Below, one piece after another: positions 7,243 to 15,294 of a DNA stretch of 64,000 bases. Numbering within the stretch: the stretch's first letter is position 1; every line of letters begins with the position of its first letter. Under the pieces are notes generated by a model that was not told the DNA's origin, ran no database searches, and saw nothing but the letters and a program-made list of their open reading frames with translations. Origin of the DNA: Chitinophaga pinensis (lineage in GTDB: Bacteria; Bacteroidota; Bacteroidia; Chitinophagales; Chitinophagaceae); the NCBI RefSeq assembly GCF_007896845.1, contig NZ_VOHS01000001.1, positions 248,001 through 312,000 on the forward strand, in the 5' to 3' direction. The translations under genes and the position numbers were made by a program.

Positions 7243-9222
7243 CTAATAATTCATCAGTTGCTGTATGTATTGATGCATACGCGTTTTAGCGAGGAAATTT
7301 TTCTCCAGCTCAGCCGCAAAAGGTACTGGGGTGTCGAGTCCTGCACAGCGCATGACAGGAGCGTCCAGCAATGAAAAACAGTGTTCTGCTATCCAGGCGC
7401 TGATTTCTGCCCCAACACCACCGGTCAGGGTATCTTCATGCAGGATCAGCACTTTTCCACTTGCTTCCACAGCAGCTCTGATCGCTTCATAATCCAGCGG
7501 AAGCAGGGTGCGAAGATCCAGAATGTGGAAAGATATATCCGGATACTGTTGTGCATATTCCAGGGCCCAGTGTACACCACTACCATAGGTAATGATGCTG
7601 ATATCCTCCCCGCTTTTTACAAGTCTTGCTTTCCCGATCTCTGTAGTATACCAGTCCAGTGATACCGGACCACTGATACTGCGGTAAAGTGCCTTGTGTT
7701 CAAAGAACAATACCGGGTTAGGATCCGCGAAGGCAGCCAGCAGCAACCCTTTGGCATCAGCCGGCGTAGATGGGTAAACGACTTTCAGTCCGGGTACATG
7801 GGTGAACCATGCCTCGTTGCTTTGAGAGTGGAAAGGACCGGCGCCAACACCTGCGCCTGCCGGGAGGCGGATAACCACATCGGCGGTCTGCCCCCAGCGG
7901 TAATGTATTTTAGCGAGGTTATTAACGATCTGATTAAAGCCGCAGCTGACAAAGTCGGCAAACTGCATTTCTATCATACTCTTAAAGCCCATGATGGACA
8001 GTCCCAGTCCGGCGCCAATAATAGCGCTTTCACAAAGGGGGGTATTCCTCACTCTTTCTCGTCCATATATTCCGGAGAATCCTTCTGTAATTTTAAAAGC
8101 ACCGCCGTATTCAGCAATGTCCTGTCCCATGAGAATGAGATTGGGATAGCGGTCCATTGCCTGATGCAATCCTTCTGAGATCGCATCTATAAAGCGCTTT
8201 TCCGGGGAAGGAGTATCCTCAGGAGGATCTGTCGCGGGAGGAGCCGGCGCATATATATCGCTTAGTTCATCTGTAATGCTGACTGCAGGAGAGGTGGCAG
8301 ACAGGGCCTCATGGATATCCTTGTCTATATCCTGTTTCAGTTGTTCCCTGATGCTCCTGATCTTTTGATCATCCAATAGGCGCAGGTATTGTAGAAAGCC
8401 TTCAAAGTGGAGAATAGGATCCTGTTTGGCCCATTCTTCCAACAAGGCAGGAGGGACGTACTTTGTACCGCTGGCTTCTTCATGGCCGCGCATACGGAAA
8501 GTCATTGCTTCTATCAGGACGGGTTGCTGTTCCTGTAAAGCATGTCTTTTGGCTTCTTTAATAGCATGGTACACTTCCAGCAGGTTATTGCCATTGATGC
8601 GCATACCACGCATACCATAACCTGCGGCACGTTGTACGAGTTGTTCACAGCGATATTGTTCTTCTACGGGCGTGCTCAGGCCATAGCCATTGTTTTCTAT
8701 GAGGAAGATGACAGGCAAGTCCCATACCGCCGCTACGTTGAGGGCTTCATGGAACTCGCCTTCACTGGTACCGCCTTCACCAGTGAAGGCAAGCGCCACT
8801 TTATTTTCTTTTTTGAGTTTATGCGCGAGTGCAATGCCATCTGCAATAGATAGCTGTGGTCCCAGATGAGAGATCATGCCACAGATGTGATGCTGCCGGC
8901 TGCCAAAGTGAAATGAGCGTTCGCGTCCTTTGCTGAAACCCAGCGGACTACCCTGCCATTGGTGAAACAATTGTTGAAGAGACATCTGCCGGGTGGTGAA
9001 TACGCCCAGATTGCGGTGCAGCGGGAGTATCCATTCATCCATATCTAACGCTAAAGTGGCGCCGACGGCAATGGCTTCCTGACCGATACCGGAAAACCAT
9101 TTTGTCACCTTGCCCTGCCGGAGCAGTAAAAGCATTTTTTCTTCTACCAGCCGGGGATATAGCAATTGTTTGTAAAAACTCAGCAGCTCTTCATCACTGA
9201 TGTGTGCACGTTCAAAGTACAT
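7243..9222 (-). CDS. fused alpha+beta subunits of 2-oxoacid dehydrogenase E1 (thiamine-dependent)
   Basis: A 659-residue fusion. Residues about 1-320 are the E1-alpha half with the thiamine diphosphate motif (GEGGTSEGEFHEAL, ending IENNGYG). After a Pro/Ala/Asp-rich linker (around residues 325-340) the E1-beta half begins (FIDAISEGLHQAMDRYPN), with GQDIAEYGGAFKITEGF and GAGLGLSIMG. It decarboxylates a 2-oxoacid and passes the acyl group to E2. The fused layout is common in Bacteroidota and is usually annotated as branched-chain 2-oxoacid (2-oxoisovalerate) dehydrogenase; pyruvate is the alternative. No E2 or E3 gene is nearby. ATG 9222 is preferred over TTG 9237. It lies 18 bases after the small membrane protein gene. 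Confidence 0.88.
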   Translation of the reverse strand: MYFERAHISDEELLSFYKQLLYPRLVEEKMLLLLRQGKVTKWFSGIGQEAIAVGATLALDMDEWILPLHRNLGVFTTRQMSLQQLFHQWQGSPLGFSKGRERSFHFGSRQHHICGMISHLGPQLSIADGIALAHKLKKENKVALAFTGEGGTSEGEFHEALNVAAVWDLPVIFLIENNGYGLSTPVEEQYRCEQLVQRAAGYGMRGMRINGNNLLEVYHAIKEAKRHALQEQQPVLIEAMTFRMRGHEEASGTKYVPPALLEEWAKQDPILHFEGFLQYLRLLDDQKIRSIREQLKQDIDKDIHEALSATSPAVSITDELSDIYAPAPPATDPPEDTPSPEKRFIDAISEGLHQAMDRYPNLILMGQDIAEYGGAFKITEGFSGIYGRERVRNTPLCESAIIGAGLGLSIMGFKSMIEMQFADFVSCGFNQIVNNLAKIHYRWGQTADVVIRLPAGAGVGAGPFHSQSNEAWFTHVPGLKVVYPSTPADAKGLLLAAFADPNPVLFFEHKALYRSISGPVSLDWYTTEIGKARLVKSGEDISIITYGSGVHWALEYAQQYPDISFHILDLRTLLPLDYEAIRAAVEASGKVLILHEDTLTGGVGAEISAWIAEHCFSLLDAPVMRCAGLDTPVPFAAELEKNFLAKTRMHQYIQQLMNY

Positions 9223-9240
9223 GGTGTAAAAACTCAATCG

Positions 9241-9591
9241 TTATTGCCTCTTATCGCCTCCTGCTATACTGTGCATAATACCACTGACTACAGTTAGTAC
9301 TACACTGAATATCAGCGCCCAGAAGAAGCCATCCACGGAAAAGCCATTCACCAGTTTTGCGGCCAGTAAAATGATCACGGCGTTGATCACCAGCAGGAAC
9401 AGTCCAAGCGTCAGTATTGTTGCAGGTAAGGTCAGTAACACCAGGATCGGTTTTACTAACAGGTTCAAGATAGCCAATACTAATGCAAGAATGAGCGCAC
9501 TGGTAAAGTCCTCAATATTAACGCCGGGCAATATATAGGCAGTCACCATTGCTGCCAGTGCCGTCACTAATAACCGGATAATAAAGTTCAT
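9241..9591 (-). CDS. four-helix membrane protein of the phage-holin-like family (PF04020 type)
   Basis: A 116-residue protein, almost wholly hydrophobic, with four predicted membrane helices. Segments such as ILPGVNIEDFTSALILALVL, LNLLVKPILVLLTLPATI and LGLFLLVINAVIILL match the family named 'phage holin family 4' or YvlD-like. Despite the name, these are widespread chromosomal inner-membrane proteins of unknown function, and no phage genes are near. It lies between the TIM-barrel gene (48 bases upstream) and the E1 gene (18 bases downstream) on the same strand and may be co-transcribed with them. Confidence 0.85.
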   Translation of the reverse strand: MNFIIRLLVTALAAMVTAYILPGVNIEDFTSALILALVLAILNLLVKPILVLLTLPATILTLGLFLLVINAVIILLAAKLVNGFSVDGFFWALIFSVVLTVVSGIMHSIAGGDKRQ

Positions 9592-9639
9592 AGGGACCCG
9601 AATTTTCCGGGAAGGTAATAAAATTGGTGTTATACCCGA

Positions 9640-10584
9640 TTACAGAAAATTATCACTTTCACGGTATGCCTTTATAAGGGCCTGTTCGCCTTCTTTTCCC
9701 GGATAGGCATTACCATGTTCCATACCCAGAATACCTTTGAATCCTTTCTTGTGGAGGTGTTTGAAAATATTCTTGTAGTTGATCTCACCGCTTGTTGGTT
9801 CCTTACGGCCAGGATTGTCGCCGATCTGGATATAGGCAATTTCATCCCAGCACATGTCCATTACAGGAATCAGGTTGCCGGTATTGCGCTGCATATGGTA
9901 GATATCGTAGAGTATTTTACAGCTTGGGCTATTAACCGCTTTACAGATGCCGTAGCTCTGTTCTGCAGTACGCAGGAACAGGTCAGGATTGTCGCTCAGT
10001 GGCTCCATCACCATCACCAGACCTTCTTTTTCCAGTACACCGGCGCCTGCACGGAATGCTTCGATAACATGGGCTGTCTGTACGCCAATAGGCAGGTTGC
10101 GTTCAAAATAACCTGGTACAACGGTAGCCCATTTTGCATTGACACGTTTGGCTGTTTCCAATGCCCGTTTACATTCTTTTACAAAAGCATCTTTAAACTC
10201 CTGTTTGCCGCTGGTCAGAGATACCTTCCAGTTATCGCCCGCATCGATCACAAATACCCCCATCTGCATACCGAGTTTGCTGAGCAGTTTACCAATCTTC
10301 TCCTGTTCAGCCGTATCTCTTTTCATCATGCCGTTGTCTTCAATTGAACGGAAACCCTGATCATACATAAACTGTATCTGATCAAGGAAGTTCTCACCAC
10401 CGCTGTTTTTAAACATACCGTCATGAGGGGCGTAGTTGAGATTGAAGGTTTTGCCTGCCTGTTCTTTATCCTTATCCTTATCCTTATCATTGAAGGAATG
10501 ATGGGTTGCTGCGACAGCACTGCCTGCTGCCAGCGTAGAAAGACCTGCCAATGTGCTTTGTTGAAGGAATTTTCTTCTTTCCAT
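9640..10584 (-). CDS. exported xylose-isomerase-like TIM-barrel protein (hydroxypyruvate isomerase type)
   Basis: A 314-residue protein of the AP endonuclease 2 / sugar-phosphate isomerase TIM-barrel family. It starts with a Tat-like signal (MERRKFLQQSTLAGLSTLAAG, cut near AVA). Visible family features include MQFMYDQGFRSIEDNGM-type strand 1, the glutamate in VMEPL near residue 195, YDIYHMQRNTGN, YIQIGDNPGRKEP and GILGMEHG near the end, which supply the usual metal ligands. The likely reaction is isomerisation or epimerisation of a sugar or sugar acid in the periplasm. A Lys-Asp repeat after the signal comes from a hexanucleotide repeat. It is divergent from the SUMF1 gene. Confidence 0.83.
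   Translation of the reverse strand: MERRKFLQQSTLAGLSTLAAGSAVAATHHSFNDKDKDKDKEQAGKTFNLNYAPHDGMFKNSGGENFLDQIQFMYDQGFRSIEDNGMMKRDTAEQEKIGKLLSKLGMQMGVFVIDAGDNWKVSLTSGKQEFKDAFVKECKRALETAKRVNAKWATVVPGYFERNLPIGVQTAHVIEAFRAGAGVLEKEGLVMVMEPLSDNPDLFLRTAEQSYGICKAVNSPSCKILYDIYHMQRNTGNLIPVMDMCWDEIAYIQIGDNPGRKEPTSGEINYKNIFKHLHKKGFKGILGMEHGNAYPGKEGEQALIKAYRESDNFL
10466..10488 (-). repeat. hexanucleotide tandem repeat coding for alternating Lys-Asp
   Basis: TTATCC is repeated three full times plus TTATC (forward strand), giving a KDKDKDKDK run at residues about 33-41 of the TIM-barrel protein. Changes in copy number would stay in frame and only lengthen or shorten the linker after the signal peptide. Confidence 0.85.
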
Positions 10585-10749
10585 AACGTTAAAGGGTTGA
10601 TTGCATGAATGCTAAATGTAATCGCTTTTTGATTCCGGTGCAAGGGCTCCGGGAGGGAAAAGTGTATTTCTTACCCTCATTCATGGAAAAAACGTTGCAT
10701 CCCAAGTTTTGATTTAATAAATTCACAGGTATTATCTTTCAAACGTTTT

Positions 10750-11721
10750 ATGAAAAACAGATTATTGGCGTTTTCGCTGGGATCTTTGCTTGCTGGTCCG
10801 GTGTTCGGACAGCAGACAGCCTCCCAGCCATTTGCTGCTTACGAAGAAAAACTGCCCGGAACTACATTCTCTTTTAAAATGGTGCCCATTCCCGCAGGAG
10901 AAGTAACGCTCGGAAGTCCCGATAGCGAAAAGGGAAGGCATGCTGATGAAGGACCGCAAAAAAAGGTGAAAGTCAATGCATTCTGGATGAGTGCCTATGA
11001 GGTTACCTTTGAGCAGTACGACGTTTATTCTGATCCGGAAAAAGACAAAACACCTATTCCGGATGGCATGACCAGACCAAGTCCTCCCTATATAGATCTC
11101 ACCCTCGGGATGGGTAAAGTAGGAGGCTATCCTGCTAACAGTATGAGTCAGTACGGCGCATTGATGTACTGTAAATGGCTGTATGCAAAAACCGGTGTGT
11201 TCTACCGTCTGCCGACAGAAGCAGAATGGGAGTATGCCTGCAGGGCAGGTGCTGCAACCGCTTATCCTTTTGGTAACGATGCCTCGAAACTGAAGGAATA
11301 CGCATGGTTTGCCGGCAATAGCGATAACAAATATCACAAGGTAGGAGAGTTAAAACCGAATGCCTGGGGTTTGTACGACATGCTCGGCAACGTGGCAGAA
11401 TGGACACTGGATCAGTACGATGAGCAATACCTGCAACATGCAGAAGAAAGCAATCCGTGGATCAAGCCAACATCCAAAACTCCCCGGACCATCAAAGGGG
11501 GGAACTATCGTGATGAGCCGGTAGCATTGCGCAGTGCCAGCAGACTGAAATCAGATCCGACATGGAACCGCAGGGACCCACAAATACCGAAAAGCTTCTG
11601 GTGGAATGCAGACGCTCCATTTATCGGATTCCGGGTAGTACGTCCCGCACAACAGCCGACTAAAGAAGAAGCTGCCCGTTTTTTTGAAGAGGTAGTAGAT
11701 CAATACAAAGGAGCAAGATAA
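10750..11721 (+). CDS. exported SUMF1/formylglycine-generating-enzyme-domain protein
   Basis: A 323-residue protein with a Sec signal (cut near GQQ, residue 20). Family landmarks are PIPAGEVTLGSPDSEKGRHADEGPQKKV, YEVTFEQYDVY, RLPTEAEWEYACRAGAAT-type core (residues 155-172), WGLYDMLGNVAEW and a C-terminal FIGFRVVRP. True formylglycine-generating enzymes carry paired active-site cysteines in the last third; here that region has none, so the protein probably binds ligand or carbohydrate instead. It precedes a Gfo/Idh/MocA gene by 78 bases and may be co-transcribed with it. A near-consensus element TATCTTTC lies nine bases before the ATG. Confidence 0.85.
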   Translation: MKNRLLAFSLGSLLAGPVFGQQTASQPFAAYEEKLPGTTFSFKMVPIPAGEVTLGSPDSEKGRHADEGPQKKVKVNAFWMSAYEVTFEQYDVYSDPEKDKTPIPDGMTRPSPPYIDLTLGMGKVGGYPANSMSQYGALMYCKWLYAKTGVFYRLPTEAEWEYACRAGAATAYPFGNDASKLKEYAWFAGNSDNKYHKVGELKPNAWGLYDMLGNVAEWTLDQYDEQYLQHAEESNPWIKPTSKTPRTIKGGNYRDEPVALRSASRLKSDPTWNRRDPQIPKSFWWNADAPFIGFRVVRPAQQPTKEEAARFFEEVVDQYKGAR

Positions 11722-11799
11722 CTTACAAACAGCCACAGGCTGAGAATACAGGTCAACAGAAAAAATTCCCCCGATTAACACATAAAAAAACCTTCTATC

Positions 11800-13137
11800 A
11801 TGCAACAGGAAGAACTGAATCAATTCCACGGAAAGTCCCGCAGGGACTTTGTAAAAGAGTCTTCACTACTGGCTGGCGGTTTACTGACCATGCCTATGCT
11901 GTCTCAGGCCAATTTCTTTTCAGGAGCAGACAATGTGATTAAAATAGCGCTGATCGGATGTGGTGGGCGTGGTACCGGTGCCGCTGTACAGGCACTAAGT
12001 ACCAAACAGAATGTTCAGCTGGTGGCTATGGCCGATGCTTTTGCTGAGCGACTGAATAACAGCTACAACGACATTAAAGGAGAAGTAGGTGACACACCCG
12101 GAAAGCTCAATGTAAAAGAAGAGAACAAATTTATCGGTTTTGATGCCTACAAAAAGGCGATCGCACTGGCAGATGTGGTGATCCTTGCGACACCTCCGGG
12201 TTTCCGTCCGATTCATTTTGAAGAGGCGGTAAAACAGGGTAAACACATTTTCATGGAGAAACCGGTAGCAACTGATCCTGCTGGTATCAAGAGAGTGCTG
12301 GAAGCTGCAGAAGTAGCGAAAAGTAAGAAACTGAACGTTGTAGTAGGATTGCAACGTCGTTACCAGACTTCTTATCGTGAAATGTACAAGCGTTTTCAGG
12401 ATGGTATCATCGGTGATGTTTTATCTATGCAGGTGTGGTGGAACCAGGGTGCATTGTGGGTAAGACCCCGTAAACCTGAATATACCGAAATGGAGTACCA
12501 GATGCGTAACTGGTATTATTTCAACTGGTTATGTGGTGATCATATCGTAGAACAACATATTCACAATATTGATGTCGGCAACTGGTTCATGAATGATTAT
12601 CCGGTAACAGCCGTAGGTATGGGTGGACGCTCTGTACGTACTGGTAAAGAATTCGGAGAGATCTACGATCACCACTATGTTGAATACCGTTATGGTAATG
12701 GCGTGGTGATGAATAGCCAATGTCGTCACTGGAAGGATGCAGACAGCAGGGTAGATGAAGAGATTGTCGGCACAAAAGGCCGCATGCTGATGGACAAAGC
12801 GGTGATCAAAGATCATAAAGGCAAAGTGTTGTACCAGTTTGATAAAAAACTGGAAAACCAGCCATATCAGGCGGAACACGACGAACTGTTTGCTGCGATC
12901 GCAAAAGGGGAGTATAAGTTCCATGATGCAGAAAGAGCAGCTAAAACAACGCTGACTGCTATTATCGGCCGGTTGGCCACTTATTCCGGACAGACTATCG
13001 CATTTGATAAAGCATTGAATTCAGGTTTGAATCTGCAACCTGCAACCTATGCTTTTGATGCTGCTCCGCCGATCGTGCCCGATGCTGATGGTAACTACGC
13101 CTACGCGAAACCAGGTATCACTAGATATTTCAGCTGA
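11800..13137 (+). CDS. exported Gfo/Idh/MocA-family oxidoreductase
   Basis: A 445-residue NAD(P)-dependent oxidoreductase. A Tat signal (SRRDFVKESSLLAGGLL, residues 10-26) precedes a Rossmann fold, IALIGCGGRGTGAA (about residues 47-60). The family's EKP motif is visible (HIFMEKPVATDP, near residue 150), with the C-terminal alpha/beta domain containing GDHIVEQHIHNIDVGNW around residue 245. It probably oxidises or reduces a sugar or inositol derivative in the periplasm with a tightly bound nicotinamide cofactor. Together with the SUMF1 gene upstream and the isomerase-like gene divergently encoded, it fits sugar oxidation. The substrate is unknown. Confidence 0.88.
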   Translation: MQQEELNQFHGKSRRDFVKESSLLAGGLLTMPMLSQANFFSGADNVIKIALIGCGGRGTGAAVQALSTKQNVQLVAMADAFAERLNNSYNDIKGEVGDTPGKLNVKEENKFIGFDAYKKAIALADVVILATPPGFRPIHFEEAVKQGKHIFMEKPVATDPAGIKRVLEAAEVAKSKKLNVVVGLQRRYQTSYREMYKRFQDGIIGDVLSMQVWWNQGALWVRPRKPEYTEMEYQMRNWYYFNWLCGDHIVEQHIHNIDVGNWFMNDYPVTAVGMGGRSVRTGKEFGEIYDHHYVEYRYGNGVVMNSQCRHWKDADSRVDEEIVGTKGRMLMDKAVIKDHKGKVLYQFDKKLENQPYQAEHDELFAAIAKGEYKFHDAERAAKTTLTAIIGRLATYSGQTIAFDKALNSGLNLQPATYAFDAAPPIVPDADGNYAYAKPGITRYFS

Positions 13138-13179
13138 CACGCTGTATATTAGAGATAATTTCTACTATACTAAGATGTT

Positions 13180-13202
13180 GAAGGCTCCTTTATGGAGCCT
13201 TC
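13180..13202 (+). terminator. hairpin after the Gfo/Idh/MocA gene
   Basis: A nine-pair perfect stem (GAAGGCTCC, 13180-13188, with GGAGCCTTC, 13194-13202) and a five-base loop. The following T-tract is poor (ACTTTAT), so termination may be partial. Confidence 0.55.
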
Positions 13203-13219
13203 ACTTTATAAGGATGTTT

Positions 13220-14542
13220 ATGAGATCATTCAGGATTGTTTTATCTGCTTGTCTGTTACTTTCGCAGGCTAAGCCGGCTACCGCGCAATACGGTCCGATT
13301 AAGAAATGGGCAGAAGAAGAGTTGCTGACAAGCGCCCCTTTGAAACAGGCGCATACCGGCATCAGTATCTATGAACCTGCCACCGGTAAATACTGGTACA
13401 ATTATCAGGAAGATCATTATTTCACACCCGCGTCCAATACAAAAATCTTCACCCTGTATACCGGATTACGTTTACTGGGCGATTCATTACCTGCTTTACG
13501 CTATCTCCTTACTGACTCCGCTTTATATGTAAAGGGAATGGCAGATCCGGCCTTCCTGCATCCGGATTATAAGGTGCAGCCTGCGTGGCAATTGTTACAG
13601 CAGACCAGTCAGCCGATAAGGTTGGTGCCGGCCGTGATAGAAAATAAACGTTTTGGCAGTGGCTGGGCATGGAGCGATTATGCGGATTACTATCAGCCCG
13701 AATTAAACGAATGGCCGGTATATGGTAACGTTGCCCGTGTACGCCATCATGGCGATAGCACTGTTATATGGCCCCGTATGTTCAGTGATACACTCCATTT
13801 TTCCGTTCACAGAAATGATAAACTGGAAGAGCTGCTGACAGAAAGAGACGAGCGTAGCAACCGGTTCTCGGTAACATACAATGGTAATGACAAGAGCGTA
13901 CAGGAAGGAGAAATTCCCTTTATTACCGGAGGCAATGATGATCTGGTGTATCGCCTGCAGGATACTTTACATAAACAGATCAGTATAGTTGCAGGGGGTA
14001 ATCAACCCGCACAAACCTCATTTTCACTGCTGAGAGGGATTCCCGTGGATACCCTTTTTCAGCCCATGATGCATCGTAGTGACAACTTCTTTGCAGAACA
14101 GACATTGATGATGTGTTCCGCTTTGTTGTGGGATACAATCAGTACTGCACGTACGATCGCCTTTATGCAAAAGAGTTATCTGGCCAATCTGCCGGATACG
14201 CCAAAGTGGGTAGATGGTTCCGGGCTTTCCCGTTACAATCTTTTTACGCCGAGAGATTTTGTGAGCGTGTTATCTGACATGTATAAAACCTATCCTTCAC
14301 AAAGATTATATGCATTGTTCCCGACAGGAGGAAAAGGCACGCTGAAGAATTATTATAAGCAGCAGTTCGTACACGCCAAAACGGGGACCCTATCCGGCTG
14401 TGTCGCATTAAGTGGATATCTGGTCACCAAAAAGAATAAAACTTTAGTATTCAGTGTGTTGGTGAATAACCACAACAATAGTGCTACCGCTGTCAGACGA
14501 ACAGTAGAAAGTTTCCTTACCCAGATCTGGGAAAAGTACTAA
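13220..14542 (+). CDS. dacB: D-alanyl-D-alanine carboxypeptidase/endopeptidase (PBP4, family S13)
   Basis: A 440-residue penicillin-binding protein of the PBP4 class. A signal peptide (MRSFRIVLSACLLLSQAKPATA) leads to the active-site SxxK motif (PASNTKIF near residue 80). The S-x-N equivalent is in SDNFFAEQ or DGSGLSRYN in the last third, and the KTG motif is AKTGTLSG near residue 395. It trims D-alanine from, or cuts cross-links in, peptidoglycan outside the inner membrane. I start at ATG 13220, which has AAGGA five bases upstream; an in-frame start at 13049 would overlap the previous gene and read through its hairpin. The stop overlaps the convergent lipoprotein gene by four bases. Confidence 0.87.
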   Translation: MRSFRIVLSACLLLSQAKPATAQYGPIKKWAEEELLTSAPLKQAHTGISIYEPATGKYWYNYQEDHYFTPASNTKIFTLYTGLRLLGDSLPALRYLLTDSALYVKGMADPAFLHPDYKVQPAWQLLQQTSQPIRLVPAVIENKRFGSGWAWSDYADYYQPELNEWPVYGNVARVRHHGDSTVIWPRMFSDTLHFSVHRNDKLEELLTERDERSNRFSVTYNGNDKSVQEGEIPFITGGNDDLVYRLQDTLHKQISIVAGGNQPAQTSFSLLRGIPVDTLFQPMMHRSDNFFAEQTLMMCSALLWDTISTARTIAFMQKSYLANLPDTPKWVDGSGLSRYNLFTPRDFVSVLSDMYKTYPSQRLYALFPTGGKGTLKNYYKQQFVHAKTGTLSGCVALSGYLVTKKNKTLVFSVLVNNHNNSATAVRRTVESFLTQIWEKY

Positions 14543-15183
14543 CGGATCTTATAGTCTACCAGCCGTACGGTATCTGTTGGGGAGTTTGTTTCTATATAAC
14601 CTACTCCCGGCGCGTAATAATAAGTGGCGATGGTGCCGGCAGGGTATGTCGTTTCTCCGACAATGATCGCTGCATCCTGTCTGACAACAATAACATCGTT
14701 GTACGTTACACCCATTACTCTTCTGGAAACATCTCTTTCAAGTACATGGTATTGCAGCAGGCCGAATTGTTTCACCCCGGCAACCGTTGCGAGTACAGTA
14801 TCGCTCCATGTAGCACCGGTGGGATAACTATCATGCAGAAAAAGTCTGTCGCCGGGTGTCCGCTCATAATCAGGCAGGGACAAGGCCGGTTCATACAGGA
14901 AGTAGCGGCCATTATCACAACGGATAAACTGGTCGTTGTACCCGTCATTGAGAATAGCATACCGACGTCCTTCGATACTGGTATCTTTCCTTACTCTAAG
15001 GGTGTACTGAGAGGCGTCTCCCAGATTGTTGGCATACTGATAAGTGAATGATGACCCGGGTGTATACGGGGCATAACTACAGGGAGTGATGGTATTCAGT
15101 GCTTCAAGGCTTTTCTCTTTACGACATGCACAAATAGCAATAATACTCAAGGCTCCCAAAACGGATAGCAGTTTAGACGGCAT
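14539..15183 (-). CDS. lipoprotein of unknown function
   Basis: A 214-residue protein with a lipoprotein signal: a hydrophobic stretch (LSVLGALSIIAICAC) followed by RKEKS. The CRKE start of the mature part is frequent in Bacteroidota outer-membrane lipoproteins. The rest is rich in Tyr, Thr and Asp with alternating beta-strand-like segments (SSFTYQYANN, YTLRVRKDTSIEGRRYAIL, VIVVRQDAAIIVGETTYPAGTIATYYYAPGVG-type pattern). I do not recognise a named domain. The neighbouring reverse-strand gene (15295-16668) is also a CRKE-type lipoprotein, so the two may work together. Confidence 0.72.
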   Translation of the reverse strand: MPSKLLSVLGALSIIAICACRKEKSLEALNTITPCSYAPYTPGSSFTYQYANNLGDASQYTLRVRKDTSIEGRRYAILNDGYNDQFIRCDNGRYFLYEPALSLPDYERTPGDRLFLHDSYPTGATWSDTVLATVAGVKQFGLLQYHVLERDVSRRVMGVTYNDVIVVRQDAAIIVGETTYPAGTIATYYYAPGVGYIETNSPTDTVRLVDYKIR

Positions 15184-15294
15184 AGGAACTTACTCTAATT
15201 AGCATTGGCATAGGAAGGCACGGGATAGTTAGTCCCTAAAAGTAATAAAAAACTTTCGGGCGCTTTAGTATAAATTATTGAATATCATAATTAG

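Noticed and set aside
9241..9591. Prophage evidence from the 'holin'-named membrane protein
   Set aside because: This PF04020-type family is chromosomal and widespread; no phage structural or lysis gene is near.
10750..11721. Active formylglycine-generating enzyme
   Set aside because: The domain is right, but the C-terminal cysteine pair needed for catalysis is absent.
13049..13219. 57-codon N-terminal extension of the DacB frame
   Set aside because: It overlaps the previous gene, reads through a hairpin, and a clean signal peptide with an AAGGA site begins at 13220.
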